Assembly (NCBI RefSeq): GCF_013389455.1
Contig: NZ_CP058278.1
Coordinates: forward strand, 1,860,001-1,924,000
Direction: 5' to 3'
Source of the DNA: Flavobacterium inviolabile
GTDB lineage: Bacteria > Bacteroidota > Bacteroidia > Flavobacteriales > Flavobacteriaceae
DNA length: 64,000 nt
Shown here in pieces: positions 25,748 through 34,715 of the stretch (position 1 is its first letter; every line of letters begins with the position of its first letter). Both the position numbers and the translations under genes were made by a program. The notes under the pieces are model-generated. The model was not told the DNA's origin. It saw only the letters and a list, made by a program, of their open reading frames with translations, and ran no database searches.

Positions 25748-25943
25748 TTACTGAGTATATTAAAAGGGAATCAAGTGTTCACGGGGAAATTTTTCCGGTG
25801 TTTTAATCTTGAGCTGTACCCGCAACTGTGAGCTTTGTTTCTTTAATATAGAAATGCCTGTTATTATGCTTCAACCACTGCAATTGTAACGATTGCGGGA
25901 AGGTGAATAACAGGACGCAAGCCAGGAGACCTGCCATAGTAAT
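25748..25943 (+). promoter_or_regulatory. Cobalamin riboswitch
   Basis: Conserved pieces are in canonical order: GGGAATCAAGTG near 25766, GCTGTACCCGCAACTGT at 25813-25829, and the B12 box GCCAGGAGACCTGCC at 25921-25935. The variable arm between them can fold. The element ends about 40 nt before the btuB start. Binding of adenosylcobalamin should lower btuB expression, probably at translation, since no clear intrinsic terminator follows. Confidence 0.93.
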
Positions 25944-25984
25944 TAATCATTAAAAGCTTTCGGGAAAAAAGGCTTATTAAGACT

Positions 25985-27811
25985 ATGAAATTAAAATTAC
26001 TTTTTGCTTTTCTTTTTTTGGGCCAGTGTTTGTTCGCCCAAAACGATACTATTAAATTAAATGAAGTAGTAGTATCCGATGTTCAACTGCGTGACAATAC
26101 GGTTTCCCAAACGGTATTGCAGCTGAATGACTCCATTATTCACCAAAATCAGCCCGCACTGACGTCATTGTTAAATTACAATTCGGTGATCTATTTTAAG
26201 GAAAACGGATACGGTATGGTTTCTTCTGCTTCCTTCAGAGGTACTACGGCACAGCAAACCGCTGTTTTGTGGAACGGGATCAACATCAATTCACAATTGC
26301 TCGGGCAAACGGATTTCAATACGGTTACGACCCGTGATTTCAACTCCATTTCGGTAAAATCGGGTGGGGGAAGTGTGATTTACGGCAGCGGAGCGATTGG
26401 CGGAACCGTCCACCTGAACAATGAGTTTCAGTTTAAAGACCAGTTCAGAAACGAGTTGTACCTGGGTTACGGAAGTTTTAATACGATCAACACACAATAC
26501 CGCCTGAATGCCGGTTCTGAAAAATGGAATACCCAGATCAGTTTTAGCCGTAACAGTTCGGATAACGATTATCCGTTTGTGGGTACTGATGAAAAAAATA
26601 CCAATGGGCAGTATTTCAATACCACCGTTAATGCGAATATCGGCTATAAAATAAATGCGAAGAACGTTCTTAAACTATACAGCCAGTTTTATGAAGACGA
26701 GCGCCATTTTGCATTGACATCGGCGAATGCCATCAAAACAAAGTACCGCAACTACAATACCCGTAATTTATTGGTCTGGACCAATTATTCCGGGGCTTTT
26801 ACCTCTAATGTTAAAGCGGCAATTTTAAAAGAGCGTTACCAGTATTATGACAATATTGAAAATGATAATTTTTCTTTTGGTGAGGTCAAGACGTTTATCG
26901 GAAAGTATGATGTAGTGTATTCGATTTCCAAAAACATGAAACTGAATGCAATTTTCGATTATACGATAAACGAGGGTGAAGGTGAAGGAATTGGCGAAGC
27001 CACCCGGAAAATCGGTTCGGGAGTTTTGTTGTTCAAACACCAGGTATCCGATTCGTTCACGTATGAAATAAGCGGAAGAAAAGAAATCACGGATGCTTAT
27101 CAGAGCCCGTTTTTATTCTCTGCCGGTGCCACTTATGCCGTCACAAAATGGTATAAGCTAAAATTAAACGGTTCCCACAATTTCCGGATACCCACCTTTA
27201 ATGATTTGTACTGGAAACCGGGAGGAAACCTGAACCTGCGTCCGGAAAGTGCTTATCAGGCCGATTTTGGTCAGGAGTTTACCTTTAACGGTTTAAAACT
27301 AACGGCTACGGCTTATTATATGAAAATTAAGGACATGCTGCGCTGGCTGCCTACAAGTGAAGGATATTGGGCTCCGGTGAATACCGACAAAGTGCAATCC
27401 TACGGAGCGGAAGTTTTGCTGGATTATACCAAAAAAATGGGCGCTCATGAACTGGGATTAAAAGGTACCTATGCCTATACCGTTTCGGAAGACGAAACAA
27501 CCAAAAAACAACTGATTTACGTACCGTATCACAAACTAACCGGTGCGGTTTCCTATAGCTATAAAAACATGGCAGCCTATTATCAGACGCTGTACAACGG
27601 TGAGGTGTTTACCTTATCGGACAATGATCCTAAATATATGGTAAAGGATTACCTGGTTTCCAATTTCGGAATCGATTACAGTATCGGTAAAAAAAGCCAA
27701 TACCGTTTGGGAGCCCAGGTTCGTAACCTGACCAATGAAAAATATGAAAGCGTAGTCAGCCGATTAATGCCTGGCAGAAATTATAACATTACCCTAACTT
27801 TAATTTTTTAA
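25985..27811 (+). CDS. btuB: TonB-dependent cobalamin receptor BtuB
   Basis: 608 residues with a signal peptide (1-18, LFA before QND), a plug domain ('SASFRGTTAQQTAVLWNGI', 'GGSVIYGSGAIGGTVHL') and a 22-strand-type barrel ending 'NITLTLIF'. It imports cobalamins across the outer membrane using TonB energy. The assignment rests on the cobalamin riboswitch directly upstream and on the two BtuG-like genes directly downstream (5 bp gap). The length is like E. coli BtuB and shorter than SusC-type receptors; no carboxypeptidase-like extension is present. Confidence 0.9.
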   Translation: MKLKLLFAFLFLGQCLFAQNDTIKLNEVVVSDVQLRDNTVSQTVLQLNDSIIHQNQPALTSLLNYNSVIYFKENGYGMVSSASFRGTTAQQTAVLWNGININSQLLGQTDFNTVTTRDFNSISVKSGGGSVIYGSGAIGGTVHLNNEFQFKDQFRNELYLGYGSFNTINTQYRLNAGSEKWNTQISFSRNSSDNDYPFVGTDEKNTNGQYFNTTVNANIGYKINAKNVLKLYSQFYEDERHFALTSANAIKTKYRNYNTRNLLVWTNYSGAFTSNVKAAILKERYQYYDNIENDNFSFGEVKTFIGKYDVVYSISKNMKLNAIFDYTINEGEGEGIGEATRKIGSGVLLFKHQVSDSFTYEISGRKEITDAYQSPFLFSAGATYAVTKWYKLKLNGSHNFRIPTFNDLYWKPGGNLNLRPESAYQADFGQEFTFNGLKLTATAYYMKIKDMLRWLPTSEGYWAPVNTDKVQSYGAEVLLDYTKKMGAHELGLKGTYAYTVSEDETTKKQLIYVPYHKLTGAVSYSYKNMAAYYQTLYNGEVFTLSDNDPKYMVKDYLVSNFGIDYSIGKKSQYRLGAQVRNLTNEKYESVVSRLMPGRNYNITLTLIF

Positions 27812-27816
27812 TAAAA

Positions 27817-28899
27817 ATGAAAATCAACAAACTACTTGGACTAAGTCTTCTATCGGCAGTCTTTTTTGCCTCTTGTACAGATGAAGAGATTATTTATAAA
27901 GAAAATCCGGCACCGGTTTCTAAAGGAGCGTATGAGAACGGGATTTTAGTAATGAACGAAGGGAACTTCGGACAGCCGAATGCAGAGGTTTCTTTTATTT
28001 CCGCACAATACCCAACGTTATTCCAAAACAATATCTTCAATGTGGTGAACCCTACAAAAGTATTAGGGAATACTGGTCAGAGCATCGGATTCAATGGTGA
28101 TAACGCTTATATCGTTTTAAACGGAGACAATAAAATTGAAGTAGTAAACCGTTATACTTTTGTAAGTGTAGCGACGATTCAGACCGGACTTCAGAATCCT
28201 CGTTATATTTCATTTGCTAACGGAAAAGGATATGTAACCAACTGGGGTGATGCTGGTGTGGCTACAGACGATTATGTAGCGGTACTTAACCTGACAACAA
28301 ACCAGATTACCGGTAATATTGCTGTAGTGGAAGGACCGGAGCAAATTATTACTTACAACAATAATTTATATGTAGCACACAAAGGTGGTTACGGATTTAA
28401 CGATAAAATATCGGTAATTAACAGTACTTCAAACACGGTACAAACAACAATCACTGTTGGCGATGTACCTTCTGTAATTGAAGTAAGCCAGGATAACCTG
28501 TATGTTTTATGTTCCGGAAAACCAAGCTGGGCTGGAGCTGAAACCGGAGGAAAACTGGTAAAAGTGAACTTAGCAAACAATACCGTTGCACAAACACTTG
28601 ATTTCGGCGCTACAGAACATCCTGGATTTATGGATATCGAAAACGGAACTATTTATTATATGAAAGGTAAAGGAGTGTATCAAAAAGATGTGGCCACTGC
28701 AACGTTGCCAACAACACCAACTTTTACTTCGACTGCTACAACTGTTTATGGTTTTGCAGCACATAACAATAAAATTTATGTAGGGGATGCCCTTAACTAT
28801 GTTGATAATGGTAAAGTTTTCGTAACCACGATGACCGGAGCTGCATTAAACACTTATACAGTTGGTGTAATGCCAAACGGGTTTTATTTTAATAACTAA
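27817..28899 (+). CDS. BtuG-like beta-propeller surface lipoprotein (copy 1)
   Basis: 360 residues. A lipoprotein signal with C20 (FFASC) is followed by acidic residues and about seven YncE-type blades ('GQSIGFNGDNAYIVLNGDNKI', 'VATIQTGLQNPRYISFANGK' and similar). This matches the DUF5074/YncE beta-propeller family. In Bacteroides the homologous BtuG is a surface lipoprotein that binds B12 very tightly and sits on BtuB. The position directly after btuB under the riboswitch supports that role here. Copy 2 follows after 12 bp. Confidence 0.8.
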   Translation: MKINKLLGLSLLSAVFFASCTDEEIIYKENPAPVSKGAYENGILVMNEGNFGQPNAEVSFISAQYPTLFQNNIFNVVNPTKVLGNTGQSIGFNGDNAYIVLNGDNKIEVVNRYTFVSVATIQTGLQNPRYISFANGKGYVTNWGDAGVATDDYVAVLNLTTNQITGNIAVVEGPEQIITYNNNLYVAHKGGYGFNDKISVINSTSNTVQTTITVGDVPSVIEVSQDNLYVLCSGKPSWAGAETGGKLVKVNLANNTVAQTLDFGATEHPGFMDIENGTIYYMKGKGVYQKDVATATLPTTPTFTSTATTVYGFAAHNNKIYVGDALNYVDNGKVFVTTMTGAALNTYTVGVMPNGFYFNN

Positions 28900-28911
28900 A
28901 AAAGAACAACC

Positions 28912-29964
28912 ATGAAAACTAACATGATGAAATGGAGTAAGCTTTTTGCTTTAGCGGTTTTATATTTTTCTTTTGCTGCCTGTAATCAGAGCGATGATTC
29001 GGTAGTATATGAAAATCCGTTACAGGCTTATGATAATGGTGTTTTTATGTTGAATGAAGGAAATTTTGGAACGCCAAATGCTTCCGTATCGTTCATTTCA
29101 AATGACCTTTTGACCTTTCAGGACAATATCTTTTTTGTGGTTAACCCGACAAAAGTGCTTGGAGATGTAGCACAAAGCATGGGATTCTATAATGAGAAAG
29201 CCTATATTGTTGTGAATACTTCAAACAAAATAGAAATAGTAAACAGACACTCGTTTGCAACATTGGGAACAATTACAGACGGTTTGGCACTGCCTCGCTA
29301 TGTGGTGGCACTAAACGGAAAAATATATGTAACCAATTCTTCAAACAATACGGTGACGGTTTATGATGCCGATACATTTGCCAAACTGGCAACTATCGCG
29401 ATCAATAAAACCGTTGAAAAGATTGTTGCGGTAAACGGGAAAATATATGTGATGAATGCTTCTTTCGGTACAGGATCGGAAATTACCGTTATTAATCCTG
29501 CAACAAATACCGTAACGGCAACCCTTCAGGTGGGTGATGGATTAAATTCCATTGAAGCTAAAGGAAACACTTTATATGCGCTTAGCGGTGCAGACAGCGC
29601 CAGCAAGCTGGTTAAAATAAATACGCAGAACGACCAGATTACCGGTACAGTAACGTTCCCTGCAACATTGGTTAATGCCCGAAATATGGACATTGACGGG
29701 GAAGTGGTTTACTTTACAAAAGGTAACGGCGTGTACCGTATGGGAATTAACGATACAACGGTTAGTGATACTTCTATATTTACAGTACCGGATAATGATT
29801 TTTCTACGTTTTATGGCTTTGCGGCTATAAACGGAAGAATATACGTGTCTGATGCAAAAGGATTTGTCAACAAAAGTGCTGTAACGATTTACTCCAGTGC
29901 CGGAACCGTTCTGAGTCAGAAAACAACAGGAATAGGAACCAACGGATTCTATCCCAATAACTAA
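28912..29964 (+). CDS. BtuG-like beta-propeller surface lipoprotein (copy 2)
   Basis: 350 residues. The lipobox cysteine is C24 (SFAAC), with the same YncE/DUF5074 propeller pattern as copy 1: both share 'NEGNFG.PNA.VSFIS' and 'VVNPTKVLG'. They are clearly diverged paralogues from an old tandem duplication. It probably captures corrinoids at the cell surface for BtuB; the two copies may differ in corrinoid preference. The ATG used is at 28912; an internal Met pair (5-6) is an alternative. The gene ends at a strong terminator that closes the riboswitch operon. Confidence 0.78.
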   Translation: MKTNMMKWSKLFALAVLYFSFAACNQSDDSVVYENPLQAYDNGVFMLNEGNFGTPNASVSFISNDLLTFQDNIFFVVNPTKVLGDVAQSMGFYNEKAYIVVNTSNKIEIVNRHSFATLGTITDGLALPRYVVALNGKIYVTNSSNNTVTVYDADTFAKLATIAINKTVEKIVAVNGKIYVMNASFGTGSEITVINPATNTVTATLQVGDGLNSIEAKGNTLYALSGADSASKLVKINTQNDQITGTVTFPATLVNARNMDIDGEVVYFTKGNGVYRMGINDTTVSDTSIFTVPDNDFSTFYGFAAINGRIYVSDAKGFVNKSAVTIYSSAGTVLSQKTTGIGTNGFYPNN

Positions 29965-29970
29965 AACTTT

Positions 29971-30000
29971 TAGGCTATCTGATTCAGATAGCCTAATTTT
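29971..30000 (+). terminator. Terminator of the btuB operon
   Basis: Stem TAGGCTATCTG/CAGATAGCCTA with a 3-nt loop and a T-rich tail right after the second btuG-like gene. Confidence 0.8.
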
Positions 30001-30031
30001 TAAAACAGTATATTCAATACCTTAAGGATTA

Positions 30032-31432
30032 ATGAAGAAGAAAATTACAATTTTAAGAATTTTATTTACACTGTGCCTTACAGCACTTTCAGGATTTACC
30101 CAGACACTTTCTGCACAATGCAAACAGCAAATCAGTGCCGGATCCAACCACTCTTTAGTGGTGGAAAGCGACGGCGGATTATGGCTGAGCGGTAAAAACA
30201 CTTTCGGGCAGTTGGGCGACGGAACAAAGAATAACAAAAAGCAATTACAAAAAATAGGCAGCCAGGTTTGGAACATTGTTTCCGGCGGGTTAAACCACAC
30301 GTTAGCAATAAAGGCAGACGGTACTTTATGGGCGTGGGGAAACAACAGAAGAGGACAGCTTGGTGACGGAACGATACTGGACAGGGTAGACCCGGTTCAG
30401 GTGGGTACTGATACCGACTGGCAGGCGGTGAGTGCCGGCGGAAACCATACGTTAGCCTTAAAAACGAACGGTACCTTATGGGCATGGGGATACAATACTT
30501 CCGGCCAGTTAGGGAATGGAACAGAAACCGGAAATGCCAGTACGCCGGTTCAGGTAGGAACAGATTCGGACTGGAAGCTGATTGCTGCCGGCGGTAGTCA
30601 CAACCTGGCACTGAAAGCGGATGGATCACTATGGGCATGGGGACTTAACCTGAGCGGACAATTGGGCGACGACACGGTAATCACTAAAAGTGTGCTTACA
30701 AGAATAGGAACGGCGAACGACTGGAAAACAATCAGTACCGGTTACAGCCATTCTTTAGCAATTAAAGAAAATGGTACGTTGTGGAGCTGGGGCAGAAATG
30801 CCGAAGGCGCTCTGGGCGACGGAACGACAATACAAAAAAACAGCCCGGTACAGGTGGGCAGCGAAAACAGCTGGTCGGCCATCAGCGGAGGCTGGGATTT
30901 CAGTTTAGCCTTAAAAAACGACAAGACATTATGGAGTTTCGGTTATAATTCCAGCGGACAGATTGGCGATGGAACAACGGTAAACAGAACACTGCCATTA
31001 CAGGTTGGTACTGCTTCAAACTGGGAAAAGATCAGCGCCGGATCAAACCATGCGATGGCTTTAAACAATGACAATAAATTATTTACCTGGGGAAAAAACA
31101 ATGAAGGACAGCTGGCCGACAATACTTTGGTTGACAAGCGCAATCCGATTGGTATCGGGGAGAACTGTTCGTTAACCGCTCCGGAATTTGACTGGAAAAA
31201 CATCACATTATATCCCAATCCGACAACTTCGGAATTTACCATTCATTTTAGCGGAGTAATCCCGGAAGCTAAAATAACGGTCCTGAATACCTACGGACAG
31301 GTAATTGCCCGGAAAAATGCTGCTGCTGTTGAAACGGTAACCATGAACATTGCTGCCGCTGCCGGTATTTACCTGGTTACAATAGAATTGGGGAACACTA
31401 AAACACTAACCTACAAGATTATAAAAAAATAA
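30032..31432 (+). CDS. Secreted RCC1-repeat protein with T9SS sorting domain
   Basis: 466 residues. A signal peptide (ending about TLSA before QCK) is followed by seven RCC1-type repeats with the pattern 'ALK.(N/D)G(T/S)LWAWG.N..GQLG(D/N)GT', predicting a seven-bladed propeller. A type A T9SS sorting domain begins at about 395 ('LYPNPTTSEFTIHF', ending YKIIKK). Such proteins are surface or secreted; no enzymatic motif is visible. It lies after the terminator of the B12 operon but is followed after 11 bp by another T9SS protein, so those two form a unit. A link to B12 uptake is possible from position only. Confidence 0.85.
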   Translation: MKKKITILRILFTLCLTALSGFTQTLSAQCKQQISAGSNHSLVVESDGGLWLSGKNTFGQLGDGTKNNKKQLQKIGSQVWNIVSGGLNHTLAIKADGTLWAWGNNRRGQLGDGTILDRVDPVQVGTDTDWQAVSAGGNHTLALKTNGTLWAWGYNTSGQLGNGTETGNASTPVQVGTDSDWKLIAAGGSHNLALKADGSLWAWGLNLSGQLGDDTVITKSVLTRIGTANDWKTISTGYSHSLAIKENGTLWSWGRNAEGALGDGTTIQKNSPVQVGSENSWSAISGGWDFSLALKNDKTLWSFGYNSSGQIGDGTTVNRTLPLQVGTASNWEKISAGSNHAMALNNDNKLFTWGKNNEGQLADNTLVDKRNPIGIGENCSLTAPEFDWKNITLYPNPTTSEFTIHFSGVIPEAKITVLNTYGQVIARKNAAAVETVTMNIAAAAGIYLVTIELGNTKTLTYKIIKK

Positions 31433-31443
31433 CACAAACGAAC

Positions 31444-32409
31444 ATGAAAAGAATATTACTTATCGCTTCTTTAAGCCTTACGACTCTTCTTAACGCACAA
31501 TCCTATGCACCGGCAGCGGGTGTAGCCGGAACGACTGCTATTCCGGGTAACAGCTCCCAGTTTGTTGGCTGGGCTACCGGAGCTACGGTAGTTCGCGGAC
31601 CGCAGAATATTACCAATCCTACCGGGCCTTTGGCTACTGTGGGAACTGCTGACGATGCTACCGGACCGGCTAACGGCAGTGCTATTGTCAGTCTGGGTGA
31701 CGGCGGTAGTGCCGTGATGACTTTTGCTACGCCAATTGCAAACGGACCAGGATTTGATTTTGCTGTTTTTGAAAATAGTTTTTCCGATACCTTTTTAGAA
31801 TTGGCTTTTGTTGAGGTAAGTTCAGACGGAATTAATTTTTTCAGATTCCCGTCGCATAGCGAAACGCAAACCACCACACAGATCGGCGGTTTCGGAAACC
31901 TGGATTGCCGTTACATTAACAACCTGGCAGGAAAGTACCGTGCAAACTTCGGGACACCTTTCGATCTATCCGATATTCCAAATGACCCGTTATTGAATAA
32001 AGACAGAATTACCCATGTAAAAGTAATCGATGTGATCGGTACGATCGATCCGGTATATGCAACACACGACAGCCATGGGAATATTATCAACGAACCGTAT
32101 GCAACGCCGTTTGCATCCGGAGGATTTGACCTGGATGCTGTGGGGGTAATCAATCAGAGTACTTTAGGAATCCATGATTTCGATACCACGGCATTCCGTA
32201 TGTATCCTAATCCGGCAAGTGATGTTGTTTATCTGGAATCGGATGAAGCAACTACGGTAGTGATTTACGATCTTTACGGACGTGTTGTTAAAAGCCTGAA
32301 CAAAGGAAACCACAACCAGATACCGGTATCGGGTTTAGCTTCCGGAACATATATGATTGAAGTGGCAACAACCGGCAGAAAAGAAATAAAAAAGCTGATA
32401 ATCAGATAA
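31444..32409 (+). CDS. Secreted T9SS-sorted surface protein
   Basis: 321 residues with a signal peptide ending NAQ (about 19). The central domain of about 220 residues is rich in Gly, Asp and aromatic residues ('GDGGSAVMTFATPI', 'DFAVFENSF', 'FVEVSSDGINFFRFPS', 'FDLDAVGVIN'), resembling surface proteins that bind ligands through a beta-sandwich. A T9SS sorting domain starts near 250 ('MYPNPASDVVYLES'). The family is recurrent in Bacteroidota, but I do not know a defined function. Its location next to the btuB-btuG operon makes a corrinoid-binding role worth testing. Confidence 0.7.
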   Translation: MKRILLIASLSLTTLLNAQSYAPAAGVAGTTAIPGNSSQFVGWATGATVVRGPQNITNPTGPLATVGTADDATGPANGSAIVSLGDGGSAVMTFATPIANGPGFDFAVFENSFSDTFLELAFVEVSSDGINFFRFPSHSETQTTTQIGGFGNLDCRYINNLAGKYRANFGTPFDLSDIPNDPLLNKDRITHVKVIDVIGTIDPVYATHDSHGNIINEPYATPFASGGFDLDAVGVINQSTLGIHDFDTTAFRMYPNPASDVVYLESDEATTVVIYDLYGRVVKSLNKGNHNQIPVSGLASGTYMIEVATTGRKEIKKLIIR

Positions 32410-32432
32410 ACATTAGCAGCATTCCACAATTG

Positions 32433-32470
32433 AAGCGGTCAGGAGATACTATTCCTGACCGCTTTTTTTA
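32433..32470 (+). terminator. Rho-independent terminator
   Basis: Stem AAGCGGTCAGGA/TCCTGACCGCTT, 8-nt loop and T-tract after the T9SS gene pair. Confidence 0.85.
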
Positions 32471-32498
32471 TTATTTTTAATAAAATTTACGAACGGAT

Positions 32499-32524
32499 GT
32501 AACAAAAAGAAATACTGTTCGTCT
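32499..32524 (+). promoter_or_regulatory. ECF-sigma type promoter, probably autoregulatory
   Basis: GTAAC (32499-32503), 16-bp spacer with an A-tract, then CGTCT (32520-32524): the -35/-10 architecture of ECF sigma promoters, directly in front of an ECF sigma gene. Confidence 0.65.
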
Positions 32525-32559
32525 TGCTATTATAAACCAAAACTAACCAACAGCGAATT

Positions 32560-33075
32560 ATGAACCAACAGGAGTTTATAAAATTGATTTCTCCTTTTAA
32601 AGACAAATTGTTTCGGATGGCGAAACGTTTGCTTGTGAGTACTGAAGAAGCCGAAGATGCTACTCAGGAAGTTTTGGTGAAATTATGGAAAAATAACAAT
32701 GTACTGTCGAGTTATTCCAGTGTTGAAGCTTTTGCAATGACGATGACCAAAAACTACTGTCTTGACCAGTTAAAGTCAAAAAGGGCCTCAAATTTGCAAA
32801 TCGTACATAGCAATTACTCGGACGGAACGGCAAATGTTCAAAAACAACTTGAAGATAAAGACAGCTGGGACTGGGTGGAAAAAATAATGGAAACATTACC
32901 CGAGCAGCAGCGGCTTATTCTTCAAATGAGAGAAGTAGAGGAATATGAATTCTCGGAAATCGCCAAAATCATGGATATGAATGAAACAGCAGTGCGGGTG
33001 GCATTATCGAGAGCAAGGAAAATAATAAGAGAACAATTGGTTAAAAAACACAATTATGGAATTCAATTCAATTAA
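32560..33075 (+). CDS. ECF RNA polymerase sigma factor
   Basis: 171 residues. Region 2 is at about 15-80 ('LFRMAKRLLVSTEEAEDATQEVLVKLWK') and region 4 HTH at about 110-160 ('LPEQQRLILQMREVEEYEFSEIAKIM', split by a turn, then 'ETAVRVALSRARKII'). It has the typical two-domain ECF length. It overlaps the next gene by 20 bp and heads an operon with a membrane protein and two DUF4252 genes. An ECF-type promoter just upstream suggests positive autoregulation. The signal sensed is unknown. Confidence 0.92.
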   Translation: MNQQEFIKLISPFKDKLFRMAKRLLVSTEEAEDATQEVLVKLWKNNNVLSSYSSVEAFAMTMTKNYCLDQLKSKRASNLQIVHSNYSDGTANVQKQLEDKDSWDWVEKIMETLPEQQRLILQMREVEEYEFSEIAKIMDMNETAVRVALSRARKIIREQLVKKHNYGIQFN

Positions 33076-33499
33076 TAAACTAGTCGAAAAATACTTTTCA
33101 GGAGAAACCAGTATTGCAGAAGAAAAGCAGTTGAAAGATTACTTTTCACAGCCGGATGTGGCGCCCCATCTGGAACAATACCGGGCAATGTTTGGTTACT
33201 TCACTCAGGCAAAACAAGAACAGTTTACCAAAACAGTTCCACTACAACCCAGAAAACGAAACTATGTAGCGTGGATATCTGTTGCGGCAAGTGTTGCCCT
33301 TTTGTTTGGACTGTTTACCTTTTTGAACCAGCATCCGCAAACACATGAACACGATCTTGGAACTTTTGAAGATCCGGAAGTCGCTTACAGAGAAACTCAA
33401 AAAGCGCTGGAACTTGTTTCTGAAAATGTTAATGTAGGTGTGAAAGGTATGAGTTATATGAAAGAGTATGAAAAAACAACAAAAACAATTTTTAGATAG
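33056..33499 (+). CDS. Putative anti-sigma or sigma-associated membrane protein
   Basis: 147 residues. The cytoplasmic N-terminal part (about 1-68, 'LVEKYFSGETSIAEEKQLKDYF') resembles the zinc-less start of Bacteroidota anti-sigma proteins. One transmembrane helix (about 70-88, 'WISVAASVALLFGLFTFL') and a short periplasmic tail follow. The 20-bp overlap with the sigma gene indicates translational coupling, as expected of an anti-sigma factor. There is no ZAS (HxxxCxxC) motif and no FecR domain, so the call is from context. Confidence 0.65.
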   Translation: MEFNSINKLVEKYFSGETSIAEEKQLKDYFSQPDVAPHLEQYRAMFGYFTQAKQEQFTKTVPLQPRKRNYVAWISVAASVALLFGLFTFLNQHPQTHEHDLGTFEDPEVAYRETQKALELVSENVNVGVKGMSYMKEYEKTTKTIFR

Positions 33500-33530
33500 T
33501 AAACCACAACAATTTTAAAACCCCTTTATT

Positions 33531-34070
33531 ATGAAAGCAATTATAAAGAAAATAGTATTCACTTTAGTTTTAGCAGTATTACCAAGCATGATTTTTGCCC
33601 AATCGGCTTTTGAAAAATTTGCCGATCAGGACGATGTTACTTCGGTAGTTGTCAACAAAAAGATGTTTGAAATGATGAGTAAAGTGAAAGTAGATACTTC
33701 GGACAAGCAAACACAGGGATATATCAGTTTACTTAAAAAACTGGATAACCTGAAAGTGTACACAACAACAAGTGCAAAACCGGCTTCGGAAATGAGAGCC
33801 AGTGTAGCATCCTATTTGAAATCCAATCCTCTTGAAGAATTAATGAGAGTGAATGATAATGGTAAAAATGTTAAGATCTACGTAAAATCAGGAGCAACCA
33901 GCAGCCAGATAAAAGAGCTTTTAATGTATATTGAAGGCGGAAACGGAAAAGGAAACGAAACCGTATTGATGTCACTGACCGGTAACTTTGATTTAGACGA
34001 AATATCAGCTTTAACAGAAAAGATGAAACTTCCCGGAGGAGAATCTTTAAAGAAAGCGTCACAGAAATAA
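33531..34070 (+). CDS. DUF4252 domain protein, secreted
   Basis: 179 residues with a signal peptide (ending FAQ at about 24). The DUF4252 pattern is 'FEKFADQDDVTSVVVNKKMFEMM', split over a short loop, followed by 'YISLLKKLDNLKVYTT' and 'VKIYVKSG'. It is a periplasmic or secreted protein of unknown function, commonly encoded downstream of an ECF sigma factor in Flavobacteriia. Followed by a hairpin terminator and then a second DUF4252 gene. Confidence 0.8.
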   Translation: MKAIIKKIVFTLVLAVLPSMIFAQSAFEKFADQDDVTSVVVNKKMFEMMSKVKVDTSDKQTQGYISLLKKLDNLKVYTTTSAKPASEMRASVASYLKSNPLEELMRVNDNGKNVKIYVKSGATSSQIKELLMYIEGGNGKGNETVLMSLTGNFDLDEISALTEKMKLPGGESLKKASQK

Positions 34071-34081
34071 AACCATTCCAG

Positions 34082-34117
34082 ATGCAAACGGATAATCATT
34101 TATCCGTTTGCATTTTA
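34082..34117 (+). terminator. Hairpin terminator between two DUF4252 genes
   Basis: Stem ATGCAAACGGATAA/TTATCCGTTTGCAT with a 4-nt loop and short T-run; probably partial, reducing expression of the second DUF4252 gene. Confidence 0.65.
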
Positions 34118-34139
34118 CAACCCCATAACATTATAAAAG

Positions 34140-34685
34140 ATGAAAAAATTAGGACTAATAGCAGGAATGCTTGCGCTTGTACTGACAAGTTGCGACAGTC
34201 ATCCGTCTTTACAGAAGTATTTTGTAGAGAATTCCAACAATAAAGAGTTTATCGCTGTTGATATTGCTCCCAGTTTTATAAATGTTGATAAGGTTGCCTT
34301 GTCCGATGAGGAAAAAGCAGCTTTAAAGTCGTTTAAAAAAATGAATGTACTGGCTTTTAAAGCAGATGGCAAAAACCAGAAAGAATTTGAAACGGAGCGT
34401 GCTAAAGTGAATACCCTTTTAAAGGATGAAAGCTATCAGGAGCTGATTAAAATGGGTTCCGGAAAAGAAGGAGGCGCTATTTATTTCGTAGGGGATACAG
34501 ACCACGTTAGTGAGTTTGTACTGTACGGAAATAAAAGCGATCAGGGATTTGCAGTGGTCCGTATTTTAGGTGACGATATGAATCCTAATCATGTTATGTC
34601 GCTGGTAGGTCTTCTTAAAAAAGGAAATTTAGATCTGGATCAGTTAGCACCATTAAAAGAATTGATGCCCAAAGAGCAAAAATAA
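34140..34685 (+). CDS. DUF4252 domain lipoprotein
   Basis: 181 residues with a lipoprotein signal (lipobox C19 in LTSC). It is a second, diverged DUF4252 domain ('FIAVDIAPSFINVDK', 'SYQELIKMGSGKEGGAIYFVGD', 'EFVLYGNKSDQGFAVVRILGDDM'). It is paired with the preceding DUF4252 gene but anchored by lipid instead of free, so the two may interact at a membrane. Function unknown. The C-terminus runs into a strong terminator. Confidence 0.8.
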   Translation: MKKLGLIAGMLALVLTSCDSHPSLQKYFVENSNNKEFIAVDIAPSFINVDKVALSDEEKAALKSFKKMNVLAFKADGKNQKEFETERAKVNTLLKDESYQELIKMGSGKEGGAIYFVGDTDHVSEFVLYGNKSDQGFAVVRILGDDMNPNHVMSLVGLLKKGNLDLDQLAPLKELMPKEQK

Positions 34686-34715
34686 AAAAAGCCCCGAAAC
34701 GGGGCTTTTTTTTAT
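34684..34715. terminator. Bidirectional terminator
   Basis: Stem AAGCCCCG/CGGGGCTT with flanking A- and T-tracts between convergent genes. Confidence 0.88.
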
